Below are positions 7,461 to 14,076 of a stretch of DNA of 26,894 bases, piece by piece. This DNA is from an uncultured Blautia sp. (GTDB lineage: Bacteria > Bacillota > Clostridia > Lachnospirales > Lachnospiraceae), in contig UQJE01000030.1 of NCBI GenBank assembly GCA_900541345.1, positions 1-26,894 on the forward strand, read 5' to 3'. Under the pieces are notes generated by a model. That model was not told the DNA's origin and ran no database searches. It was given only the letters and a program-made list of their open reading frames with translations. The position numbers and the translations under genes are program-made. The stretch's first letter is position 1; the number at the start of each line of letters is the position of its first letter.

Positions 7461-9149
7461 ATGGGATTTATGACAATAGACGGTAGAAAAGTAGAATTTA
7501 CCGATGAAAAAAATGTTCTTTCCGTCATTCGGAATGCAGGAATTAATATTCCCACTTTATGTTATCATTCAGAGGTTTCCACCTTTGGAGCCTGCCGCCT
7601 CTGTACGGTAGAAGATGACAGAGGAAGAACCTTTGCTTCCTGCTCGGAAGAACCCAGAGATGGAATGGTGATTTATACCAACTCCGGAAAAATCAAAAAA
7701 TACAGAAAACTGATTGTGGAGCTTCTTCTGGCAGCTCATTGCCGTGACTGTACTACCTGCGTAAAAAGCGGAGAGTGCGTACTTCAGGAACTTGCTCATC
7801 GTCTTGGAGTGCGGAATATCCGATTTGAAAATACAAGGGAAATTCGTCCTATTGATGATAGTTCTCCTTCGCTTGTGCGTGACCCCAATAAGTGTATTCT
7901 CTGCGGAGACTGTGTGCGTGCCTGTGAAGAACTTCAGGGAATCGGAGCTCTTGGTTTTGCCTTCCGTGGAACAGAAGCGATGGTTATGCCTGCTTTTGAT
8001 AAAAAAATTGCAGAGACGTATTGTGTCAATTGCGGACAGTGCCGTGTGTTCTGCCCTACAGGAGCGATTTCTATTAAAACGCATATGGATGAGGTGTGGG
8101 AAGCCCTTGCAGATAAAGATACTCGCGTAGTGGCTCAGATTGCACCGGCTGTGCGTGTCGCAGTAGGAGATCATTATGGTCTTACAAAAGGAAGAAGTGT
8201 GATGGGGAAAATTGTAAATGCTCTTCACAGAATGGGATTTGATGAGGTTTACGATACCGCTTTCAGCGCAGACCTTACGATTATGGAAGAATCTGCAGAG
8301 TTTCTCGAAAGAATTGAGAAAGGTGAAAATCTTCCGCTTCTCACTTCCTGCTGTCCTGCATGGGTGAAATTTATTACAGATCAGTATAAAGATTATATTC
8401 CGAATCTTTCAACCTGCCGTTCCCCTCAGGGAATGATGTCCGCTGTCATTAAGGAATACTTCAGGGATCCGGAACATGCTGCAGGAAAGAAGACGGTTAT
8501 GGTATCCATTATGCCGTGTACAGCAAAGAAAGCAGAGGCAATCCGTCCAAACAGTTTTACGAAGGGAGAACAGGATACGGATATTGTTATTACAACGACA
8601 GAGCTGATTCGCATGATTGATAACTTTGGTATTGATTTTGCAGTGCTGGATCCGGAAGCCTGTGATATGCCGTTTGGTTTCGGTTCCGGCGGAGGTGTTA
8701 TTTTTGGTGTAACAGGCGGTGTGACAGAAGCAGTTCTTCGCCGTCTTTCTCCGGAGCATACAAAGGAAGCCATGCAGGCGATTTCTGAGTGTGGCGTTCG
8801 CGGAGAGGAAGGCATTAAAGAATTTTCTGTTCCGTACAAGGGAATGGAAATTAAGGTATGCGTGGCAAGCGGTCTTGCAAATGCAAGGACAGTAATGGAA
8901 AGAGTGAAAAACGGTGAAGCGGAGTATCATCTCATTGAAGTCATGGCATGTCGCCGCGGATGCATTATGGGAGGCGGACAGCCTACAAGAGCCGGATCCA
9001 GAACAAAGGCTGCAAGAGCGAAAGGACTTTATAATGCAGATAATACCATGATCATTAAGAAATCAGATGAAAATCCGCTTGTGATTGAGTTGTATGAAGG
9101 ACTTTTAAAGGGAAAGGAGCACGAGCTTCTTCATAATGATACCTATTAA
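7461..9149 (+). CDS. hydA: HydA: [FeFe] hydrogenase catalytic subunit, group A (HndD/HydA type)
   Basis: A 562-aa catalytic subunit. Domains in order: plant-type [2Fe-2S] (C34, C45, C48, C61); the His-ligated cluster H-x3-C-x2-C-x5-C (H93, C97, C100, C106); two [4Fe-4S] clusters (C145-C155 and C188-C198); then the H-cluster domain with L1 TSCCPAW (C297, C298), L2 MPCTAKKAEA (C353) and L3 EVMACRRGCIMGGGQP (C497, C501). It reduces protons to H2 or the reverse and, with HydB and HydC, is expected to use NADH and reduced ferredoxin together. GGGGG lies 6-7 bases before the ATG. No C-terminal [2Fe-2S] extension is present, unlike Thermotoga HydA. The gene ends the operon; a folded element begins 2 bases after its stop. 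The maturases HydE, HydF and HydG are not in this window. Confidence 0.95.
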   Translation: MGFMTIDGRKVEFTDEKNVLSVIRNAGINIPTLCYHSEVSTFGACRLCTVEDDRGRTFASCSEEPRDGMVIYTNSGKIKKYRKLIVELLLAAHCRDCTTCVKSGECVLQELAHRLGVRNIRFENTREIRPIDDSSPSLVRDPNKCILCGDCVRACEELQGIGALGFAFRGTEAMVMPAFDKKIAETYCVNCGQCRVFCPTGAISIKTHMDEVWEALADKDTRVVAQIAPAVRVAVGDHYGLTKGRSVMGKIVNALHRMGFDEVYDTAFSADLTIMEESAEFLERIEKGENLPLLTSCCPAWVKFITDQYKDYIPNLSTCRSPQGMMSAVIKEYFRDPEHAAGKKTVMVSIMPCTAKKAEAIRPNSFTKGEQDTDIVITTTELIRMIDNFGIDFAVLDPEACDMPFGFGSGGGVIFGVTGGVTEAVLRRLSPEHTKEAMQAISECGVRGEEGIKEFSVPYKGMEIKVCVASGLANARTVMERVKNGEAEYHLIEVMACRRGCIMGGGQPTRAGSRTKAARAKGLYNADNTMIIKKSDENPLVIELYEGLLKGKEHELLHNDTY

Positions 9150-9150
9150 A

Positions 9151-9219
9151 TATGTCTTTGGTAAGACTTTGCCTAAGAAGAGAAAGTCTTTCAGAAACTG
9201 ATATAAAAAATAAGACATA
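9151..9219 (+). other. Three-helix RNA-like element immediately after hydA
   Basis: Starting two bases after the hydA stop, TATGTCTT (9151-9158) pairs perfectly with AAGACATA (9212-9219). Inside it, AAGACTTT (9163-9170) pairs perfectly with AAAGTCTT (9183-9190), and TCAG-3-CTGA (9191-9201) forms a small third hairpin. The four GTCTT/AAGAC half-sites alternate, so a second pairing (9154-9158 with 9163-9167, and 9186-9190 with 9212-9216) is also possible. No T-run follows, so it is not a simple terminator. It may be a 3' stabilising element for the hydrogenase mRNA or part of the spoIVA leader. Confidence 0.5.
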
Positions 9220-9243
9220 GAGGATGGCTCTCCTGCATATATT
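9214..9243 (+). promoter_or_regulatory. Possible sporulation (sigma-E-like) promoter of spoIVA
   Basis: CATATATT (9236-9243) matches 6 of 8 positions of the sigma-E -10 consensus CATACAMT. CATAGA (9216-9221) upstream shares only the ATA core of the -35. Initiation would fall near 9250. spoIVA is a sigma-E-dependent gene in Bacillus; the assignment here is inference and the -35 match is weak. Confidence 0.28.
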
Positions 9244-9283
9244 GTAGCAATACATGGGATTGTGTGAATATAGGCAGGGGGGC
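9227..9283 (+). promoter_or_regulatory. Hairpin sequestering the spoIVA ribosome binding site (possible hyd-operon terminator)
   Basis: GCTCTCCTGCATATATT (9227-9243) pairs with AATATAGGCAGGGGGGC (9267-9283): 17 positions with two G-U pairs and one A-G mismatch, and a 23-base loop. The right arm contains the whole AGGGGGG ribosome binding site (9276-9282) of spoIVA, and the stem is followed by TTTT. It could end read-through from hydA and also block translation of any read-through mRNA. Confidence 0.6.
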
Positions 9284-9290
9284 TTTTAAT

Positions 9291-10760
9291 ATGGAAAATT
9301 TTCAGGTTTACCGGGATATTCAGGCACGCACCGGCGGAGATATATACATAGGGGTTGTAGGACCTGTCCGTACAGGAAAATCAACATTTATCAGACGGTT
9401 TATGGAGACGGCGGCTTTGCCGGGAATCCGTGAGGAAAAACAGGATGAAGTAAGAGATGCGCTTCCTGTAAGTGGTTCCGGAAAAATGATTACCACAGTG
9501 GAGCCGAAGTTTATTCCAAAGGAGGCCGTACCGGTTCTTCTTGGGGGAGAACAGAAGGTGAGGATAAAATTAATTGACTGTGTGGGATTTCTTGTAAAAG
9601 ATGCAGCAGGTCATGTGGAGGACGGAAAAGAGCGTATGGTAAAAACGCCCTGGTCTGCAAAAGAGATTCCTTTTCATGAGGCAGCTCAGATTGGAACAGA
9701 GAAAGTGATTTCACAGCATTCCACAATTGGTATTGTGATGACTACGGACGGAAGCTTCGGAGAAATTCCAAGAGAAAATTTTATTTCTGCAGAAGAGAGG
9801 ACAATAGAAGCTCTGAAAAAACAGGAGAAGCCTTTTATTGTAGTTGTAAATTCTCAGATTCCCTATAAAGAGGAAACGCAGCAGCTTGTAAAAGAGATTC
9901 AGGAAAAATATAAGGTTTCGGCAATGGCGGTAAACTGTGAACAGCTTCGAAAAGAAGATGTAAGCCGCATACTGGAAAAGGTTCTCTATGAATTTCCTGT
10001 CAGTGAAATTCGTTTTTTTATTCCCAAATGGGTGGAGATTCTTCCAGCAGACCATGAGATCAAAGCACAGATTCTTTCACAGATACAGACATTATGTAAA
10101 AAGATACGGCGCATTTGTCATGTGACAAAGGAGGCGCTTCATCTGGAGGGACCATATGTGCAGGAGATTCTTCTCGAGGAGGCAAGTCTTGCTACGGGAA
10201 TTGTCCGTGTGAGGATTCAGATTAATGATGAGTATTATTATAAAATGCTGAGTGCTTTAAGCGGAGTAAACATGGAAAGTGAGTATGAGCTGATCCGTAC
10301 CATGAAAGAACTTGCCGCTATGAAAGCGGAGTATGTAAAGGTGCAGGCGGCTCTTGAGGCAGTCAGGGGAACAGGGTACGGCGTGGTGGTGCCGGAGCTT
10401 TCAGAAATTCAGCTTGATGAGCCGGCTGTGATCAAACAGGGGAATAAATTCGGAGTAAAAATACGGTCCAAGAGTCCTTCCATTCATATGATAAAGGCAA
10501 ATATCGAGACGGAGATTGCACCTATTGTGGGAACAGAGCAACAGGCAAAGGATTTGATCACGTATATAGGTGAGAGTGGGGAAAGAGGCGAAAGTATCTG
10601 GGAGACAAATATTTTCGGAAAATCTATCGAACAGCTTGTGCAGGACGGAATCCGTACGAAGGTTGCGGCAATCAGTGAGGAAAGTCAGGTAAAGCTTCAG
10701 GACACCATGCAGAAAATCGTAAACGACAGCAAGGGCGGACTAGTGTGCATTATTATATAA
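9291..10760 (+). CDS. spoIVA: Stage IV sporulation protein A (SpoIVA), spore-coat ATPase
   Basis: A 489-aa protein, close to the 492 aa of Bacillus subtilis SpoIVA. The N-terminus (MENFQVYRDIQARTGGDIYI) and the Walker A GPVRTGKST (about residues 24-32) are characteristic of this TRAFAC-class ATPase. The middle carries the Walker B-like LIDCVGF and the EERTIEALK helix of the family, and the C-terminus ends in the conserved hydrophobic, Cys-containing tail (GGLVCIII) that targets the protein to the forespore membrane. SpoIVA polymerises around the forespore using ATP and forms the basement layer of the coat; it acts in the mother cell. I chose ATG 9291 by alignment to known SpoIVA; an in-frame GTG at 9264 would add nine unrelated residues. 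The gene is monocistronic between the leader hairpin and the terminator at 10763. It shows the organism belongs to an endospore-forming lineage. Confidence 0.96.
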   Translation: MENFQVYRDIQARTGGDIYIGVVGPVRTGKSTFIRRFMETAALPGIREEKQDEVRDALPVSGSGKMITTVEPKFIPKEAVPVLLGGEQKVRIKLIDCVGFLVKDAAGHVEDGKERMVKTPWSAKEIPFHEAAQIGTEKVISQHSTIGIVMTTDGSFGEIPRENFISAEERTIEALKKQEKPFIVVVNSQIPYKEETQQLVKEIQEKYKVSAMAVNCEQLRKEDVSRILEKVLYEFPVSEIRFFIPKWVEILPADHEIKAQILSQIQTLCKKIRRICHVTKEALHLEGPYVQEILLEEASLATGIVRVRIQINDEYYYKMLSALSGVNMESEYELIRTMKELAAMKAEYVKVQAALEAVRGTGYGVVVPELSEIQLDEPAVIKQGNKFGVKIRSKSPSIHMIKANIETEIAPIVGTEQQAKDLITYIGESGERGESIWETNIFGKSIEQLVQDGIRTKVAAISEESQVKLQDTMQKIVNDSKGGLVCIII

Positions 10761-10762
10761 AC

Positions 10763-10808
10763 GAAAAGCGGACAGAGCTGTGAACTTCATGGCACTGTCC
10801 GTTTTTCA
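10763..10808. terminator. Bidirectional intrinsic terminator after spoIVA
   Basis: CGGACAG (10769-10775) pairs with CTGTCCG (10795-10801), followed by TTTTT on the plus strand. On the minus strand the same stem is followed by CTTTTCGTTT, so it also ends the small minus-strand gene that stops at 10811. Confidence 0.88.
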
Positions 10809-10810
10809 TT

Positions 10811-10966
10811 TCAGGCGTTTTCTCTTTGCCGTCTGTTCCAGTCAGAGAGAAAATTCATTTGTTCTTCATCCGAAAGCTTCTGGGAAACTGGGTCGTTTCC
10901 TGCTGCAGCGCAGCAGAGTAAAACAAATCCCTGCAGGGCAAAAAACAGTATGAGAAATAAAATCAT
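10811..10966 (-). CDS. Small single-pass membrane protein (51 aa), function unknown
   Basis: A short gene too small for usual ORF cut-offs. GGAGG (10975-10979, minus strand) sits 8 bases before ATG 10966; an upstream in-frame ATG at 10981 overlaps that site and is unlikely. Residues 1-22 are a strongly hydrophobic helix (MILFLILFFALQGFVLLCCA), followed by a hydrophilic tail with GNDPVSQKLSDEEQMNFL and a basic C-terminus (WNRRQREN). It converges with spoIVA on a shared terminator and diverges from the YcxB-like gene. A possible minus-strand promoter (CTGTTA-17-TATAAT, 10995-11023) lies upstream. I do not recognise the family. The clean ribosome binding site, membrane helix and terminator argue for a real gene. 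A cytosol-facing tail is probable but orientation is not certain. Confidence 0.62.
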   Translation of the reverse strand: MILFLILFFALQGFVLLCCAAAGNDPVSQKLSDEEQMNFLSDWNRRQRENA

Positions 10967-11050
10967 AAATGTTTCCTCCATAAAACAATTTCAAATTATA
11001 ATTTCAGCATTTCCATATAACAGAAGTTTATACATTTTATGAAAATATAG

Positions 11051-11079
11051 TGGAAATTTGCATAAAATTTTGATATAAT
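11051..11079 (+). promoter_or_regulatory. Promoter of the YcxB-like gene
   Basis: TGGAAA (11051-11056), 17 bases, then TATAAT (11074-11079) preceded by TGA, giving an extended -10. The start codon is 35 bases downstream. The spacer is very AT-rich, so the -35 is less certain than the -10. Confidence 0.55.
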
Positions 11080-11114
11080 TTTTATTTGACTATAACACAG
11101 GAAAAGGGGATTCT

Positions 11115-11657
11115 ATGAAGAACACAATGTTTAAGGTGCACAGTGTTTATTCAAAAGAGGACATTGTGCAGATGGAAAAAATGGCGACCAGAAAGCTGCG
11201 TCACAGAAGTATGCTGGCAGCAGGGATTGTACTGCTCCTTTATGTGGGACTTCTTCTCTGGACGTCTGTACAGGAAACAGGGCAGATTGTACTTGCATTT
11301 CTTATTCCGGCAAGTGTGCTGGAGCTGATTGTTGTTGTGACAGTAATCTGTACCTTTGTCATGATGCTGAGTATGCCATATCATAAGGCGAATAAAACAA
11401 TAAAGGAAGCACCGGGAGGAGTGATAAAGGCAAATTATTACTTTTATGAGAAAACATTTCAGTATGGCTGGGGAAATCGTTTTGCCACTATTGCCTATAT
11501 GGAGGTGCAGGAATTTTGGAATCTTCCTACAGCATTTTATATTAAAGCGGAGGATCTTTCCTACTGGGTAAAGAAAACAGATTTTGAAGTAGGAACACCG
11601 GAGGCTTTTGCTCAGTACATGAAAGAAAAAATTAATTGCAAAGTGGTTGAAAAATAA
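11115..11657 (+). CDS. YcxB-like membrane protein
   Basis: A 180-aa protein. Two hydrophobic helices lie at about 34-51 (MLAAGIVLLLYVGLLLW) and 62-86 (LAFLIPASVLELIVVVTVICTFVMM). They precede a soluble C-terminal domain (about 100-175) with the pattern of the YcxB family: a YYFYEKTFQY strand, an IAYMEVQEFWNLPTAFYIKAE segment and a final strand-helix (TDFEVGTPEAFAQYMKEK). Family function is not established; members are small membrane proteins with a PH-like cytosolic domain. The gene has its own extended -10 promoter and AAAAGGGG ahead of the ATG. It is followed by an imperfect 10-bp hairpin (11660-11691) without a clear T-run. Confidence 0.68.
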   Translation: MKNTMFKVHSVYSKEDIVQMEKMATRKLRHRSMLAAGIVLLLYVGLLLWTSVQETGQIVLAFLIPASVLELIVVVTVICTFVMMLSMPYHKANKTIKEAPGGVIKANYYFYEKTFQYGWGNRFATIAYMEVQEFWNLPTAFYIKAEDLSYWVKKTDFEVGTPEAFAQYMKEKINCKVVEK

Positions 11658-11659
11658 TC

Positions 11660-11691
11660 CTCTCCGTGTCAGACAGAGACAACACAGAGAG
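11660..11691 (+). terminator. Weak hairpin after the YcxB-like gene
   Basis: CTCTCCGTGT (11660-11669) pairs with ACACAGAGAG (11682-11691) at 9 of 10 positions around a 12-base loop, directly after the stop codon. No T-run follows, so termination is uncertain. Confidence 0.35.
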
Positions 11692-11704
11692 CATATCTGA
11701 ATAG

Positions 11705-11740
11705 AATATACCAGAATCCTATAAGATTTTGGAGTATATT
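11705..11740 (+). promoter_or_regulatory. Inverted repeat covering the protease ribosome binding site
   Basis: AATATAC (11705-11711) and GTATATT (11734-11740) pair perfectly. With a small bulge the stem extends through CAGAATCCT and AGATTTTGG. The right arm contains the GGAG ribosome binding site (11731-11734) of the broken protease gene. It could be a translational block or an operator. Confidence 0.45.
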
Positions 11741-12566
11741 ATGGAACAGAAAACATACACAGGAAAAGGCGTAGGTGTAGCGACGTTAGATACTGGCATT
11801 AGATTTCGAAGACCGCATCTGCGCTTTTTCTGATTTCCTGGCATACAGGCAAAAGCCTTATGATGATAACGGTCATGGAACGCATGTTGCAGGGATTCTG
11901 GGAGGAAGCGGAAAAGCTTCCAAAGGAAAATATAAAGGGATTGCAGGGAAATGTAATATCATTGCGCTGAAGGTGCTTGACAGCCTGGGAAACGGAAATA
12001 AGGAAGATGTTCTGAGAGCTTTTTCCTGGCTGATGAAAAATAAAGAAAAATATAATATTCGTGTAGTAAACATTTCGGTGGGAACAACTTACAGAACGAG
12101 AACGGATCATGATGCATTAATAGAAGGGGTGGAACAGCTTTGGGATATGGGATTTATTGTTGTGACAGCAGCAGGGAATCAGGGGCCGGCACCTGGAAGT
12201 GTAACAGCACCGGGCTGCAGCAGGAAAGTGATTACGGTGGGAGCCAGCGATCTGCTCGAGGGAAAAGGGGCGGTATCCGGGCGGGGACCTACATTTCAGT
12301 GCGTCTGCAAACCGGATATTGTTGTTCCGGGAAACCGGATTGTTTCCTGTGCAGTGGGAAAACCTGATGGATACGGTATAAAGAGCGGAACGTCCATGTC
12401 CACTCCTGTTGTGTCAGGAGCAATTGCCTGTATGCTGGAAAAAGACCCGCTTCTTACAAATGTAGAAATCAAAATGATGCTGAAAGAAAGCTGTGATGAT
12501 TTGGGACTTCCCAGAAATCAACAGGGATGGGGACGGTTTAATATGAAAACTTTCATGAGTTTGTAA
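11741..12566 (+). pseudogene. Subtilisin-family (S8) serine protease, disrupted by a frameshift near its N-terminus
   Basis: ATG 11741 with GGAG 6 bases upstream opens a frame that encodes GVGVATLDTGI, containing the catalytic Asp, and then runs into TGA at 11831. From 11802 another frame carries the rest of the enzyme: DFEDRICAFSDFLAYRQ, the catalytic His in NGHGTHVAGI, the oxyanion Asn in AAAGNQGP and the catalytic Ser in GTSMSTPVVSGAIA, ending at 12566. Intact relatives have about four residues between GI and DF; here a single base lies between ATT and GAT, which fits a loss of about 11 bases. The total of 826 bases plus 11 restores 278 codons. The remainder is undamaged, so the lesion is recent or a sequence error. 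The apparent start at GTG 11973 is only the Val of KVLD. There is no signal peptide; intact relatives are probably cytosolic. Confidence 0.82.
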
Positions 12567-12573
12567 AAAACAG

Positions 12574-12585
12574 AAGAAATTTCTT
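12574..12585. promoter_or_regulatory. 12-bp perfect palindrome upstream of the Re-citrate synthase promoter
   Basis: AAGAAATTTCTT is a perfect palindrome ending 19 bases before the -35 at 12605. It may be an operator for the citrate synthase operon, but short AT-rich palindromes occur by chance. Confidence 0.3.
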
Positions 12586-12604
12586 GTGGTAAAGCGAAAA
12601 AGCG

Positions 12605-12633
12605 TTGACGAATGGAAGATTTTTGAGTAAAAT
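12605..12633 (+). promoter_or_regulatory. Promoter of the Re-citrate synthase / icd operon
   Basis: TTGACG (12605-12610; 5 of 6), a 17-base spacer and TAAAAT (12628-12633; 5 of 6) lie 31 bases before the start codon. This is a good vegetative promoter, and transcription would begin near 12640. Confidence 0.72.
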
Positions 12634-12664
12634 GGAAACAGTCAGTGTCATAGGAGGAAGAAAA

Positions 12665-14053
12665 ATGGAAAACAGGCGTGTAAAAATGAACAAACAGACG
12701 AATCTTCTTCAACTGGAAGAGCATATGTATCCACTGGTGGACGTGGAAAAGCCAAATGTATTTCGAAATCTTTTCCCGTATTCAGAGGTTCCCAAAATCG
12801 CATTTAACGACCGCATTGTACCACATCATATGCCGGATGAAATCTGGATTACAGATACTACATTTCGGGACGGTCAGCAGTCGCGTACCCCTTATACGAC
12901 AGAACAGATTGTAAGAATTTTTGATTATCTTCATAAGCTGGGAGGACCGGAAGGAAAAATCCGGGCATCTGAATTCTTTCTTTACAGTAAAAAAGACAGA
13001 GATGCCGTAGAAAAATGTATGGAGAGAGGGTACGAGTTTCCCGAGGTGACAAGCTGGATTCGCGCAAATAAGAAGGATTTTCAGCTTGTAAAAGACATGG
13101 GAATGCAGGAGACAGGAATCCTTGTAAGCTGTTCCGATTATCACATCTTTTACAAGATGAAAATGACACGAAAACAGGCGATGGAGCATTATTTAAGCAT
13201 TGTAAAAGAATGTCTGGAAATAGGTGTTGCCGTGCGCTGCCATCTTGAGGATATTACAAGAGCGGATATTTACGGATACGTGATTCCCTTCTGCTTGGAG
13301 CTTATGAAACTTCGCCAGCAGTACGGTATTCCGGTAAAGGTGCGCTGCTGCGATACGATGGGATACGGAGTCAATTATCCGGGAGCTGTGATTCCCCGTT
13401 CTGTGCCGGGAATTATTTATGGTATCATGGTACATGCAGGAGTTCCCTCAGAACTGATTGAGTGGCATGGACATAATGATTTTTATAAGGCGGTAAGCAA
13501 TTCTACAACTGCATGGCTTTATGGAGCCTGCGGTGTAAACACCTCACTTTTCGGAATCGGAGAGAGAACAGGAAATACACCTCTTGAAGCAATGGTATTT
13601 GAATATGCTCAGTTAAAAGGCAATTTGGGTGGAATGGATACTACTGTGATTACTGAGCTTGCAGAATATTATGAAAAAGAAATTGGATACAAAATTCCGC
13701 CGCGAACTCCTTTTGTGGGAAAAAATTTTAATGTAACAAGAGCAGGCATCCATGCAGATGGTCTTTTGAAAAATGAAGAGATTTACAATGTATTTGATAC
13801 CGAGAAATTTTTGAACCGCCCTGTGGAGGTTGCTGTGTCAAACACCTCAGGCTTAGCGGGAATTGCACATTGGATGAACAGTCATTATCACTTAAAAGGT
13901 GAAAAACAGATTGACAAAAATTCTGAGCTTGTTACAATGATAAAGGTATGGGTAGACCGGCAGTATGAAGAAGGCCGTGTCACAGTGCTCACAGACGAGG
14001 AACTTGAAAAAGTGATTGCAGAGTCCTGCAGCCGCTTAAATATTTCCCTTTAA
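12665..14053 (+). CDS. Re-type citrate synthase (isopropylmalate/homocitrate synthase superfamily)
   Basis: A 462-aa TIM-barrel enzyme of the DRE-metallolyase family. ATG 12665 follows AGGAGG by 7 bases; an earlier in-frame ATG at 12605 overlaps the promoter. Key motifs are ITDTTFRDGQQSRTPYT (the DxTxRDGxQ motif), CHLEDITRADIYG, VKVRCCDTMGYGVNYPG, the metal-binding WHGHNDF, and NVTRAGIHADG near the C-terminus. The overall pattern matches the clostridial (Re)-citrate synthase characterised in Clostridium kluyveri more than LeuA: there is no LeuA regulatory domain, and the protein has the FPYSEVPKIAF N-terminus. It would condense acetyl-CoA and oxaloacetate. The icd gene follows after 23 bases, supporting citrate rather than isopropylmalate as product. 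No aconitase is in the window. An alternative is homocitrate synthase. Confidence 0.83.
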   Translation: MENRRVKMNKQTNLLQLEEHMYPLVDVEKPNVFRNLFPYSEVPKIAFNDRIVPHHMPDEIWITDTTFRDGQQSRTPYTTEQIVRIFDYLHKLGGPEGKIRASEFFLYSKKDRDAVEKCMERGYEFPEVTSWIRANKKDFQLVKDMGMQETGILVSCSDYHIFYKMKMTRKQAMEHYLSIVKECLEIGVAVRCHLEDITRADIYGYVIPFCLELMKLRQQYGIPVKVRCCDTMGYGVNYPGAVIPRSVPGIIYGIMVHAGVPSELIEWHGHNDFYKAVSNSTTAWLYGACGVNTSLFGIGERTGNTPLEAMVFEYAQLKGNLGGMDTTVITELAEYYEKEIGYKIPPRTPFVGKNFNVTRAGIHADGLLKNEEIYNVFDTEKFLNRPVEVAVSNTSGLAGIAHWMNSHYHLKGEKQIDKNSELVTMIKVWVDRQYEEGRVTVLTDEELEKVIAESCSRLNISL

Positions 14054-14076
14054 AAAGGAAGAAATGGAGGATAATG

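Noticed and set aside
7569..8228. A 219-codon minus-strand frame opposite hydA
   Set aside because: Shadow of a gene in which all cluster ligands are recognisable; no start signal.
9264..9290. GTG 9264 as the spoIVA start
   Set aside because: The nine added residues include the translated ribosome binding site, and SpoIVA homologues begin at the equivalent of ATG 9291.
11973..12566. A separate short protease gene beginning at GTG 11973
   Set aside because: The GTG is the Val of the conserved KVLD motif, and the frame is open and homologous upstream to 11802, including the catalytic His; it is part of a broken longer gene.
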